Below, piece by piece: positions 24,875 through 36,300 of a stretch of 64,000 nt of DNA. The DNA is taken from assembly GCA_033063855.1 (NCBI GenBank), contig CP093831.1, forward strand, positions 4,340,001-4,404,000, written 5' to 3'. The DNA comes from Smittia aterrima (taxonomy: Eukaryota > Arthropoda > Insecta > Diptera > Chironomidae). A program made the translations under genes and the position numbers. Below the pieces are notes generated by a model. It worked only from the letters and a program-made list of their open reading frames with translations. It had not been told where the DNA came from and searched no databases. The first letter of the stretch is position 1, and each line of letters begins with the position of its first letter.

Positions 24875-26400
24875 TCAGTTATGTCTAATGATATTCAAAA
24901 TTTGATGGTAAAGCAAGCTGTCGGCATCTGTCGCATAGGTAAAATCCAAATGATTAAACTTTGGATCTAAAATTTTATTTTTTCCAGCAAGATTTCCGAG
25001 TTTTCCAGCAAGTTCTTCAACGTCTTTAGAAGCAGCCATCCAATCGTTATCCGAGTAATGAAGATAGACAGGAGCAGAGATGGCTGCCAAGTTATAGTTG
25101 GGTGGAGTTTTTCTTCCGTACTTCAAAAGATTTTTCGCCATTCCATAATCAAATTGTCTGAACTTCTTTGAATTAACTCCATGAGCGTAATGAACGAATT
25201 GATCGACAGATGAACCAGCTGGTGTGTTCTTCAAAATCTCAGGAATTATTGTTCTGTTAAGCTGAGCTGAATTGAAACCGCAGAGAAGGAACACGAAATT
25301 TGTGCAAACTTCTTGGAAAAGCGATTCATCATTGCAAACAAGTTGGCCTCCCTTTGTCACCAAATCATTTGAAGGCATGAATTCGTAAACTCCAAACATC
25401 TTCACCACAGTCTCGACAGAATCAACCATCGGCGCCATGATTCGAAGCATTGGAGAAGCCAAGTTTGACATGAAAGCGACAGGAGCTGCGAAATAATTTT
25501 CTTAATAAATTGCGAAAAACTTGAGCTTTGAGTCTAACAGAGAGCATGCATTGTTCTGATCTTAGCGTTCATATCTTTTCTAAGCGAAGCCATGACGAAG
25601 AAAGAAGTTGTGCCTTGAGAGTGACCGATGTAATGTAAATCACTTTGATTAGTGTGCCTCAAAGCGAAATCAATCATTGCCGGTAAATCGTATTGCCCTA
25701 AGATAAGCAGATATATTAATAATTGAACAGCGAGTTCTTATCGTTTGATAAGATCATCATAGCAATGGTTCGCAATAACATTTAAATATTTGACAAAAAA
25801 ATTAAAGTCATTTTCAACATATTTAAACCTGAAGTGAACTTTGAGGTTTGAACAAACCGATTTGATGCCAGGAAAAGTCCCAAAATTCGCTTTGATCTGG
25901 ATTAAGAGTTTGGTGATTCCTTGAGTTCGTATTTCCTCGAGCATTTCCGAGCCACACGTCGTATCCTTTTTGTTAACGTTTGATGAATAAATGAGTTTTC
26001 TTCTACAACAGAATATTTATTTACCAGCATCAGCCAATATATAAGGAATAGCTTTGTCCTTTCCTAAGACAAGCCAATCAGCTGATGAGCACAAAAGTCC
26101 ATGTTGCATAAAAACGACAGTTTTTCCAGGAGCTGGTGGTCTCGAGGGACTGCCAGGAATTCTAAATACTTTCAAGATATAACCATCAGCTGTGTAAACG
26201 AGATGCTTTTCAATCGGATATCCGTCAGCAGCTGCAAAGTTTCGCTTTACAAGCAAAAGAGAAATTAACTTCCTAATTTACTTTTTATTCAAACTCAATT
26301 TTACTGTCGCTTTGGTATTCTTGACTAAATCAATTCTCTCATATGGATTTGCTAAAACAGTCGCAGCTAACGACAAAGCAATGAGTAACAACAACTTCAT
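24875..26400 (-). CDS. Acid lipase B, tandem paralog of lipase A, 397 aa
   Basis: Same five-exon structure and identical exon lengths as lipase A: 26305-26400, 26025-26244, 25858-25965, 25539-25697 and 24875-25485 on the minus strand. The signal peptide is identical to A, and the GHSQGTT nucleophile, YSDNDWM acid and FNHLDF histidine are all present, so it should be an active acid lipase. The last 198 residues differ from lipase A at 18 positions, and the final 46 residues are identical. The stop is TGA rather than TAA. Its promoter is interrupted: a 289-bp insertion lies between the initiator (26433-26438) and the ancestral TATA, so expression may differ from A. Confidence 0.94.
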
Positions 26401-26432
26401 TCTTCTTTCAATTACTTCGACTTTTCACTAAT

Positions 26433-26438
26433 AACTGA
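26433..26438 (-). promoter_or_regulatory. Initiator of lipase B, separated from its TATA box
   Basis: TCAGTT is conserved with lipase A, but the position 30 bp upstream now reads element sequence (AGCTGGACGGTGG region, 26460-26473). The ancestral TATTTAA has moved to about 26758-26764. The element supplies other AT-rich TATA-like sequence at 26484-26510, about 50-70 bp upstream. Confidence 0.65.
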
Positions 26439-26463
26439 GCTTCAAATAAAAATACTTCACGCT

Positions 26464-26752
26464 GGACGGTGGAATTTTCAAGTAATTATATATAATTGTA
26501 TATAATTTAATATAATTGAATATAATTGTAAATTATGATAATAAGAATTGGCTTGATCTGAAATTCTTTCTTTCCTTCTGTCTGTGGTGTGACGCTCGAC
26601 TAAAGCGCAACTGGCTGCGAAAAAATGAATTAAAAGTCGTTGTTCACTCCGGAAATTTCGGAAAAACTCGAATACATTTGTCTCGATGGGCGGCACAGCC
26701 GCCCGGGGAAAACTAGTTGTATATAATTGTAAATAATTATATATATTTGTGA
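26464..26752 (-). mobile_element. GGGCGGC-hairpin repeat element, copy B with AT-rich flanks
   Basis: Inserted between 5-bp duplications ACGCT (26459-26463 and 26753-26757); lipase A has one ACGCT and no insert (near 23894). The core (about 26535-26718) is the reverse complement of copy A's ends, with hairpin GGGCGGCACAGCCGCCC at 26688-26704, where the loop differs and the stem is kept. Outside the core lie TATAATTG-type AT repeats. ATATAATTGTAAAT occurs on both sides of the core, so the core may itself have inserted into an AT-rich element. Non-coding. Confidence 0.7.
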
Positions 26753-26764
26753 ACGCTTAAATAG

Positions 26765-27088
26765 CTGAAGTAATCTCGTCCCATCCGATAAACGCAATCT
26801 AAGAAGTATTTGATCCACGCGCTACAAATCAAATTTATCTTATCGCGAGAATCTTTAGGAAGTAGAGTTAAGTAAGTGATTCCAGTTACGCAGAATTGAT
26901 AAAGCTAACTGATGACTACGTAAAAAAAAGAAAAACAAGGAAATAATTTTTGATCTTTTTTTAGAATTTAATGAACTTCTATTTTCATTGACTGCCAAAC
27001 AATTGACTAGCAATGATCTGAAAGACAGTGTGCTCAACAGTTGATTAAAATTATCAATGGAGCCCTTTATTTTGATGATGATGAGAAT
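26765..27088. other. Spacer between lipase B promoter and SLC16 gene
   Basis: Duplicate of 23905-24214. It contains the original TATA side of the lipase promoter and the SLC16 AATAAA (TTTATT on plus at about 27066). No gene seen. Confidence 0.7.
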
Positions 27089-29527
27089 TTAATGAACTTC
27101 CATGTTTAATTTGCATAATTCTAAAGCTTCAAGCTCTTTGATCTTTTCAGCATGTTTTGAGTTCTTTTGCTTCATGTAAATCATCTCAATAGTCCAGAGA
27201 ACCAGCGTCGTGAATGTAACGAAGTTAATGAAGACGATACAGACTGAGTAGCTTCCGAAAAGATCGCGAAAAATTCCTAAAAGATAAAAAGTCAAATTAT
27301 TAAAGTCAAGTGCAAAGCTTTTAAAAGTCAAGTTGCGTAATCAAGTAAATTTTCTCTTCTCACCTACAAACGATCCCATTGACAGAATGATGACTCCATT
27401 CGCTACCATTTGAATTCCAGAAGCTGCTGCAAGTCTTTCCAGTGGAATGTAGCTTGGCACTACAAGACTCATGTAAACCGATCGCACACCTTTCGCTAGT
27501 CCGAGTCCCATTGCAACCAAAAGAATTCCGTTGTAGCTTTTCACGAAGAGCAAAGTTGACCTGGCAATGATCAGCATAGTAAGAGCATACATGTACATGA
27601 TCCTCGGAGGTTGCTTAAAATAATCTCCAATGAAAGGCGAAGCAAAGCGACAGAAAATGTCAACGATAGCAAGCGTCGACATGAAGACTGCAATTTGCTC
27701 TGTGCTAAAATTGAATTCATTGAGAATGAACGGCGTTAGAAGCGAGAAGTTGATTTCTGCAAAAACAGCGATCGCAATTCCAATCATCATGTTTAGATAA
27801 ATTTTGTCATTCAAAAGTCCTAAGTCAAATACTCGAATGAAACGATTCCATCCGTTTTGCAATCCTTCACAGCAAATTCGATTTTTTGATGAGCTAATAC
27901 TTTGAGTTTCGTGAAGCGTCGATGGAAGATTGTGTTCGTCAATTGTCCTGAAATAAATTCATGAAAATTTACTTAATCAAAAAAGATTTGATAGAAACTC
28001 ACCCAACAGTGTTTCGTCGTTGAGAAAAATTAAACTTCATCACAGAAGTTCTTCTGCTAAAAAAGTTTTCTCGACTTCCATTCATTTTCAACCGTGATGA
28101 GCTTTTGTGTCCTGCTCTCTCGTCCTCATGAAATATTTTCAGTGAACTCCCGAGATTGATCGATGCAATTGAGTCAACTTCGAACCATCTTTTCTTGCGA
28201 ATTGATGAGAATTCTTCAACAGTATGAGGAGAGTAGTCAGCACTTCCTGATCGCTGTCGCTCGCGAGGTTTTTGTTCGGTTGTTGGAGGAATTTTTGGAA
28301 TTTGAAATTTATAATCCACTGGAAGTAACAAAACATTTTAATCGAAGGATATTTCGAAGGCCTTGAACTTACAATCTTTCCAAAGGATTTCCTCGCTTTT
28401 TCTCATCGTCTGTATCACATCATAGCCGTAAATGCTTTGTGAGTCGACGTCGTGATATATCGGGCAAGTATCCAAATATTCGTCTTCGTCATCCGATAAA
28501 GTATTGTTGGAGCTTGACCTCTGCGTTTCCGCTGATTTTCTGAAATCCTTCATGAATTAAATATTTTAAAAGTGAATCTGAATTGAGTTTTGACTTTTAC
28601 CCGCTGATCGACGGCTGAGGTTTGTAAAGACTGTCTCTCTCCTCAATCGAAGATTCTTCCTGAAACTTTCTTTGATGCCATTTTACAGGATGAAGCATCA
28701 GAGCCGCTGCGACAATATTCAGCGCCATCCCTCCGATGATCAACACACAGCCTTGTGATCCATAAGTTTGAAGAAGAAAAGAAACGAGTTGAGGTAGAAT
28801 AATGGGACCAAGGCCAGTGATTGTTGCACCGATTCCAAAAGCTTTGTTTCTTCGCTCGCTAAAGAAAGTGTTCATTGCTAAAGAAAACGAAGACGAACAC
28901 AATCCCATTCCTATCGCTGCAATATTTTCTTTAATAAATCACATTTATATCAGCTGTCAGCCTTGAACTCACACGTAATAATACTGTAAGTAATTAAGAA
29001 GTGTCGGAAGCTATCAGCCCAAGATGTTGCAATGAGTCCACTTGAAAATAATGTCCCGCCTAAGATCGCGATCTTTCGATAACCGAAGCGATTCAGGAGT
29101 GCTCCATTGAACAATCCAAGTGTCATTCCAAGTGCTGAGTTTAAATTGAGGATCAGAGTTGAATCGAGGGCAGTCATATTGAGTTCTTTGAATTTGTCTT
29201 TAAATATTAAGCTGAAGCTCGTCAGAACGGGAATGATGAGCACCTGTTAAGACAAGAAAGCTTTTCAGACTTGAAGTCGTCAATTAAAATGTTTACAAGG
29301 AGATAAGAAAAAGTCGGTTAATTACTCTCAGGGCAGAAGCTTAATCATCGTCTTTTTATCAATAGGAGACGCTTTAGATCACTTAGTCATGTTAACAAAC
29401 TCACATTAGCGGTGCCATATGCTATCACCACAAACCAACCGTATCCTCCATCTGGCGCTGTTTTCCTGTCATTACTCTTGCTGCTACTAGATGCGACGTT
29501 ATCGCAATTCACTGATTTCGACGTCAT
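27089..29527 (-). CDS. SLC16 monocarboxylate transporter-like protein 1, 654 aa
   Basis: Twelve-helix major facilitator expected in the plasma membrane; substrate unknown (SLC16 members carry lactate, pyruvate, amino acids and others). Exons, minus strand: 29405-29527, 28973-29243, 28601-28916, 28373-28539, 28003-28318, 27364-27947 and 27089-27276. Residues 24-34 (APDGGYGWFVV) are the conserved SLC16 signature at helix 1. RFGYRK follows helix 2, and GIGMGLCSSS and NTFFSERRNKAFGI sit in the N-half. A long Ser-rich cytoplasmic loop splits the halves. The C-half begins FDLGLLNDKIYLNMMIG. The ATG is the first in frame after stops. It is a tandem paralog of the next gene. Its 3' tail was copied by the lipase duplication. 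Confidence 0.92.
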
Positions 29528-30330
29528 TTCTTCAATTCGTTTTTGTTTCGTATCACATTAGGTTTGTCTTTCACGCTTATCGCTGCTGATTTGTGTCACA
29601 TGTTCAGTCTCAATTGTCTAATATAACTTAGCCGGCTGATTGCAAAACGCGCTTAGATGAAGATTTACTTGATTTATTGATTGTCACTACATGAATATTC
29701 ACTCACGGCAGCACTTGAACGAGACTCCACGCAGCTTGATCATAGACCAACGAATGAGGAAGTGCTCGTTATCGTTACAAGTTTTCATCCAAATATTTCG
29801 TTTTGGGATTTCTTAACATTTCACGTCGCGCTTATGAAGACTAACGAGAGTCGATGTGACAAATAGTTCTCGACATAACATTTGGATAAGTTCTCGTTAT
29901 CATTGAAATCTTTATCAACTCGTAGATTCTCTTGATTAAAAGTTTTGCAAGCCACGGATTATCGCCGTGCTTTGTTTCTCTTATCACAATTCTTCTTATC
30001 GACTTTAATATTAACAAAAACGAAATTCACGCAAAGATCGAGTTCATTGTCTGAGTTTTTTTTAGCACAAATGACAATAAATTGAAGCTGATTAGAGAAT
30101 TAAAGTCGCGATGCTTGCATCTCGACAGCGACTCGCGAACTAATCTCTCGCTATGAAAAGTTTGTAAACAAACGTTTAAATGAGGCGAACGACATTGAAA
30201 AACTGTGCAATGTGGTGCGAGTGTGAGAGAAGAAAATATTAAAACCGATTGACTCTCCCGGATCGCGGCAAAATATTTTCTTATTGGAATTTTTATTTTC
30301 ACTCAATTGTCGTTACAGATTTCAAAACGA
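29528..30330. other. Spacer between the two SLC16 genes
   Basis: About 800 bp holding the 5' flank of transporter 1 and the 3' UTR of transporter 2. GATA-type TTATC motifs occur near 29577 and 29990. No gene or RNA seen. Confidence 0.6.
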
Positions 30331-32708
30331 CTACTCATGTCGTTTCGAATGTTTAATGTTCACAAATTTCTCAATGCCCCAACTAATCGCGCAGATGAAT
30401 GTTGTAATGTTTAAGCAATGCAACGTGATCGTGTAGTCCGTGTGATGTCGGATGAAACCTTTAAATTACAAAATAAATACATCGTTCAATAATTGAAAAT
30501 AAATTTATTTACCGACAACTGGTCCCATGAAAATATAGAAAAGTCCTGAGAAGAGAAGATGAAGTCCAGTTGCGCTTGGTAGACGATCCAATGGAACATG
30601 AGATGGAATGCAAAGAGCTAAGAAAACCGTTCGAAGACCTTTGTTGAATCCAATCCAAAGAAACGTGACTAACGCGACTTGATAAGAATGAAAATGAGCG
30701 AGAACTGAAACAGAAATTTATTATCTCTCTAAAATCTTTAATGACATTCTTACCAATTCTTCCAGCTGCCATTCCAATGACTCCGAATAAAAAGAAAGTG
30801 CGATTCTCCCATCCAATGAATCCTGCAATGAATGGAATGAAAAATCGGACGCCAAGATCAGTTAGGCCAAGCAGGGACATGCAAAATGCAATTTGCGTCT
30901 TGTCAAGTCCAAATTCGGAAAGCACGAAAGGAGTCAGAACTGAAAAGTTAAGCTCTGAGAAGTTTGCGATAGTTATTCCAACCATGATGTTGATGTACGT
31001 CCAATCCTTGAGAAGATCGAGATCAAAGAAAATGAAAATCTTTTCCCAAATCGTGAATTTTGGTTTTTCATGACTTTCCATTATGTCATCCAACTCTTGA
31101 AGTTCTTTGTCATATTTTCTCAACGCCTCACATCGACACTGCATTACTCGCTCGTTAACGTCATTCACGTAAAGCTCAAGTTTGTTCTTGGCCACATTGA
31201 GAACTTCCTTCTCAATGTTAAAAGTGTTTGCTCTTGGTCGGAAAGTTTGCGATGCATTTGATCGATTGCTTTTATTGTCTCGTAAATATTTGCTTTCGCT
31301 GATATGTCGAGGAGTGAACGGCGGTGGATTAACAGCAGTTGGAGTCGCAGGTGTTGTCTTGTAAGTGAATTCCTTGATTGGCAAAGGATTCTCAAGAATA
31401 TCCGTTAAGTCCTGAGGCGATTTGTGAGATGGACAATCTTCTGATGGACTTTCAATGATTTTCTCACGAATCTCTTTTGTTCGTTTTTGTTTTATTTCAG
31501 GAACCGTTGCATTTCCTAAGTTAACATAAGAAGTTCTATTCGATATCATGAGATTTTGATTCGATGCTCGCTTTGAGTCAGTTTTCGAGAGTCTTCGAGA
31601 TGATAAACTCAATTTTGATCCGTAGAGCGAACGTTTAGCTGAACTCGAAGAGTACCAACCATCGTTAGCTCTTGCCATCATTGGAGTTCCTGGATCAATA
31701 ATTTCATAGCCGGGAGCTAAGTAATTGTCTGCGTTGTAAAGATATTGACTAGAGACAAGACTGTGCGACTTCTTCTTCATCGATTGGCAGTAGAGACAAT
31801 CAAGTTCCGGCGGTTGTTCAATCAAATTTTCTTCTGAGCTTACGTCTTCCTTCTTTTTCGTGTGCCATCTGACAGGTTGAAGCAACAGAGAGCTGCAAAT
31901 TGCATTCAATGCAATTCCCGAAAATATCAAAACTGTTCCTTGAACTCCAAAGAAAGGAAGGAGAATTGTGACAATATGAGGAAATATTATCGGACCGAGA
32001 GCTGTGCACGACCAACTGATTCCAGTGACGATCCTACGACGCTCTTTGAAATATGTGTTGAGAGCTAAAGAACTCGCTGATTGCGTGAGACCGACGCCAG
32101 CACCTAAAATAGAAATGATAAATTTATTGCATGAACTTGAAGGTTTATTTTAAATAAACTTCACAATCTTCAATTATACAACTCACCATATAAAATGGAA
32201 AAAGTTATGATGAACTTAACAAAATTATCAGAAAACGAAGTGAAGAAGACTCCAATAGCAACGAGGGCTGCACCAACGAACGAGACTTGTCGAAAAGTGA
32301 ATCTTCTAAAAACTGGTCCATTCGCTAGGCCTACAAGACATGTCAACGCTTGATTCATGTTAATCATCGTCGTGATTTGGGCAGAAGAAATTCCAAGAAT
32401 CGTTAAGCGGTCTCGAAAGATTAGGCCAAATTGTTGAACGACCGGATAAGTACAAAGCTGAGATAATCAACTCGCGATTAATTCATAAACTAATAAATCA
32501 ATAATTACACTCTCACATTTGAACAACCCGCAGCAAAGCAGATGAACCAACCGTAGCCCCCATCAGGAGCTACAAAGTTTGGTCCCAACTTTGAATGATC
32601 TGTTCTCTTCTTTTTCTTTCGCGTTGGTTCTGCAAGGACTTTATCTCCGACAAATGAATTCATTTCAAAAATTTGTGAATTCTCTACTCTTTTGCTTTGC
32701 GAATTCAA
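30331..32708 (-). CDS. SLC16 monocarboxylate transporter-like protein 2, 710 aa
   Basis: Tandem paralog of the preceding transporter. Exons, minus strand: 32517-32708, 32187-32457, 30754-32103, 30513-30704 and 30331-30458. The signature APDGGYGWFICFAAG is in exon 1, and NTYFKERRRIVTGIS and SCTALGPIIFPHI lie in the N-half. A central loop of more than 250 residues is rich in Ser, Lys and Pro and separates it from the C-half (FFDLDLLKDWTYINIMVG). Exon 3 fuses what are four exons in paralog 1, so introns were gained or lost after duplication. The loop is longer than in mammalian SLC16A1. The C-terminus ends KHSKRHE. Substrate cannot be inferred. A downstream in-frame Met exists, but the first ATG at 32708 is taken. 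Confidence 0.92.
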
Positions 32709-33344
32709 TGCGACGCAGCCGACAACTCAAAGGAAACTAAACACTTTAAGACCAATCAAAATTATTTGGGCTCTCTCTGAATTCGCGATAAGTTATCTTT
32801 ATCTTTAGTTATTGCCAAATTGACTGAATTAAAGTCAACTAGTCTGCACGTTTCTGTTTCGTGTAAACGTGCTTTCGATGACGAGGAAAACGTTAAAATA
32901 GGAACTTCTCATCCTCAAGTGGGCGATAAGACTGAAGCGATAAACGAATCAACAAGCTAGAACTGCATCAACGATTTACGGGAGCTCACAAGTTCAACGA
33001 AAACAAAACAAAATGCTTCATCGACATAAATAACCAACAGAGAGCAGTTTACTTTTGATCGTAATCTAATTGAAGGTAAATGATTCCAGTAATGGACCTT
33101 GACCAACCGATTCGATGAGAGCGGAAGGTAAATGAATGCAACGAAGTTTTAAAGGCGCAACTGCATCCAGACGCTCATAAAGCAAATGAAAAAGGTTTTT
33201 TAACGAAAACAAAAATAGAAAATATAAAGTTTATTCCATTCCTTTTGTAGAGATTTGAAAGTTAATGAAATTATAAATTTTGACAGTTGGTTAAGCGCAC
33301 TGGAATGCATTCGCGCGAGAGATCAGATAAGGTTTCTTTCTTGA
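32709..33344. other. SLC16-2 upstream region and helicase 3' UTR
   Basis: AT-rich. On the minus strand AATAAA (plus TTTATT at 33230) lies about 110 bp after the helicase stop, supporting the distal last exon. GATAAG-type motifs occur near 32789 and 32929. No gene seen. Confidence 0.6.
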
Positions 33345-36300
33345 CTATTCTTTGGCACTGACTTCTGTTCCAGCTTCAGCGGAGGCTTCAGGCGAATTCG
33401 ACGAGGAATTGATCACCAAGGAAGGTGAGAAGCTCGGCGAGTGTTCGTAATAAATTGGTGGCGGCGGCATGTAATAGTTCGACATCCTGCGGGAAAACGA
33501 AGAGAAGGAAAAGGTTTACTCAATCTGACGGAAAATCGATAAAGTGCAAAAATCCTTCATTTTTGGAATATTTTTTTTTATTGACCATTCATTCTATGCA
33601 AATGAAATGCAACGATTTTTTCATTTTTTTTATCATTTCAAGGTTACACAATTGTTTAATGATTAATATCTAAGTCATTAACTGTGAAAACGAGAAAGTA
33701 AATTAGGGGAAAAATTCTTAAAAGTAAAAGAGAAACACAAATTATTAAATGAATTTAATTGTTTCTTTTGTCGTTGGGTTGTGGACGATGAGAAAGCTTT
33801 GACATGCATCAAAGCAATCACTTCGACCAACGAGAGTTCCAGAACTTCATGGAGAAGAAAAATAAAGCAAAAAGTTTTTGAAACTGTATCAAATACAAGA
33901 AATGCACTTTCTTATTTATAATTCATTTTGTTTACCAATTTTTTATCAAGTTTTTCCTCGTTTTAATTTGGCGGATTCGTGGTTGATCCATCAATGACGT
34001 TTCTTTTTTTCGTAGAAAAAATTAAAAGAAATGAAAAGTTTCCTTTGTGACAAAAACGTGTTTCGTAATGCAGCGAAAGCTCTTCGTGGACAAATTTTCT
34101 AGTGAAGAGTGAAATCGAATGTTCGAGAGCTTTCACTGTAAAATATTTCGCAAAACAATTTCAACGCTTTTCCGGCTGTTGCCGAAAGCGGATGTAATCG
34201 TTTTTGTTTTGTTTTATGAAGATTTGCAATCTTTAACAGCCTTTTGAATGATTTTATTTGTTAAACTTTATATTTTTTCCATCCGTCGATTTAAGCTCCA
34301 CAAAAACAGTCGTAAGAAACTCATTTGTTCCCAAATTTAGCCCCGGGAAAAACGAAAATAAGAGTGAAAAAGCTCATCGAAAAGCTTTTCCGTCTGAACT
34401 TGGAAGCGTGATTTTTTTTTTCAATTTTCTTCTTCGCGCGTCATGAGTTACATGAGTTAACGTCTCATCATCTTCCCCTGAACTTTCAGATGCAAATATA
34501 CGGAGTCCCTTTTTTATCGCGGTCTTATAATGATAAACATTCACGATCGTCTTTGAGTGACTTTGTTTCGCGATTTCGCACAATTTTTTTTTCTTCTACA
34601 AACAAATTAAAGCTCTGTGGTTCTCTTTTTACTCGAGTTTATTGTTTTGTCAACTCAGTCCCGTGACCGTCATGTTTAAGTTTTCTTTTCTCAGTCGGAA
34701 TGGCTCTTTTACTTCCGGTCCATGGAATTGACTAATTTGTAACCTAATGTTTGACTATTTTCATCTTGAAACCTCAAAGAACTTTTGCTGTCTTAAAATA
34801 TTGCTAAATGTACCCTTATCAGTTAATTAAGAGTTGATAAGTGGTTGTGTGGGGAGGATTTTTTTTATTCGTGTTAGAAAACATCGATTGGCAGTCTTCA
34901 TCTCGCAATTTAACGAATGTGGCGTTCAACACACATTTTTAAATAAAGGACAAGAAACATATTCGATTAAAGTGCTAATGTCGGAGGATTTTCATTCAAC
35001 TTCAAATAAATGTTAAACGTCAGAATACTTTGTCGATTAATCTATTGAGAAAGAGTGAGAGTGCGACTGGCAAATTTCTTCACTTGTATTCTTGAGTCGC
35101 TTTCTTGTTTTTGGGTCTTTTGTACTATAATTTGTTGCATTCATCACAAGCAATTGATCGCGACGGAGCATCAATTGCTCTCCGTCACATCAATTACCAA
35201 CAATAATTTAATTAAACTTTATAAGTCTTTTCTTTCTTTTCTTTAAAGTTTATCGAGTTTGTCAAGAAGATCAAAGTAAGTCAATGAATCTCAGCAAAGA
35301 GTCTCAGAGGTGCTGGCTTTGTCGTTCGCCTCTTTTTAATCTTCATTCAATTAAATTATCGTTTCGTTTCATTTTTCAGATTTAATTAAAAAATGTTACT
35401 GCTTCATCTTCTATTACAACAAATATCACAGTTCAAAACAAATCATTTTGTGTTTTTCTTTCGTTATCAAGTTCATCAAATTTTATCCGTTTAAAAAGAG
35501 TTTTAATTTGAGGTTTTCTCTTCAAGATTTGCTTCTTTTGCTTGAAATTCTACATCACAGAGCTTAAGGAACGGTCATCAAGAAGGTCACGATTTTTTTT
35601 CTTCTTTTTAATTATTTCAAATATTTATTTGCCTATCGCAGCCAATTTGACTGCTCAAGCAAAAGCTTTTCATTCCGGTAAAAATGTTTCAACTTTCAGT
35701 GACCTAACTTGAGCACGTTGTTCCTAAGAGAAAAACAATTCGATCAATTCAAGACTTTCATTAATAAGCTGCGAGATTTCCTTGGTTCTTTGAAGTCATT
35801 AATTGAGATCTCAAGACTTTTAAACATTCGTCACCGAAGAATTATTCTTAGTTTTTCTTTTTGTGTAGGAACGATTTGGAAACTAATTAAATTAATGAAC
35901 ATTTGTCCTCCTCCGTTGAGAAACGCGGTTTGTGTAAAAAGGTACGAATTAACAATACTTTCATCAATTTGTTCACTTTCTTCATACTTTGCGAGATTTA
36001 TTCAAAAGATATAGAAAGCAGCACCGAGCTGCTTCAAAAAAGGTTTGTGTGCTTTTTTTTTCGTTTGCCTTTAGTTCATCTTTTGATTTCTTTTTTCTTC
36101 CGTTTAAAGGCATTTTCGTGGAACATTTTTCCTTTGTTTGTTGGCTTCGAAATGTTCGACAATTTATTTCGTCATCGAGGGAACTTTCAACGTTATAGAT
36201 GCATTTTATTTTTAAAGTTTTTCATTCGATTTTTTTTCTTTATCCATGAAAATCAGTTGAGTTTTACGCTTGTTTAGCTTCCATGTTTTAACTTAAGAAA

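Larger units (their letters stand above)
24766..27163. repeat. Segmental duplication, unit 2 (lipase B copy)
   Basis: Starts at TTGATCGAATAAAG, the copy of 22167, fused directly to transporter-tail sequence. It covers lipase B, its interrupted promoter and the spacer, and ends inside the functional SLC16 last exon. The junction shows about 2 bp of shared sequence (TT). Confidence 0.85.

Noticed and set aside
33345..33486. Separate small gene starting at the ATG at 33485
   Set aside because: A perfect acceptor directly precedes the ATG, and phase and composition fit the helicase tail; a separate 46-codon gene is less likely.
35903..36277. 124-codon Phe-rich ORF inside the helicase intron
   Set aside because: Composition reflects T-rich runs; no start context, splice support or family similarity.
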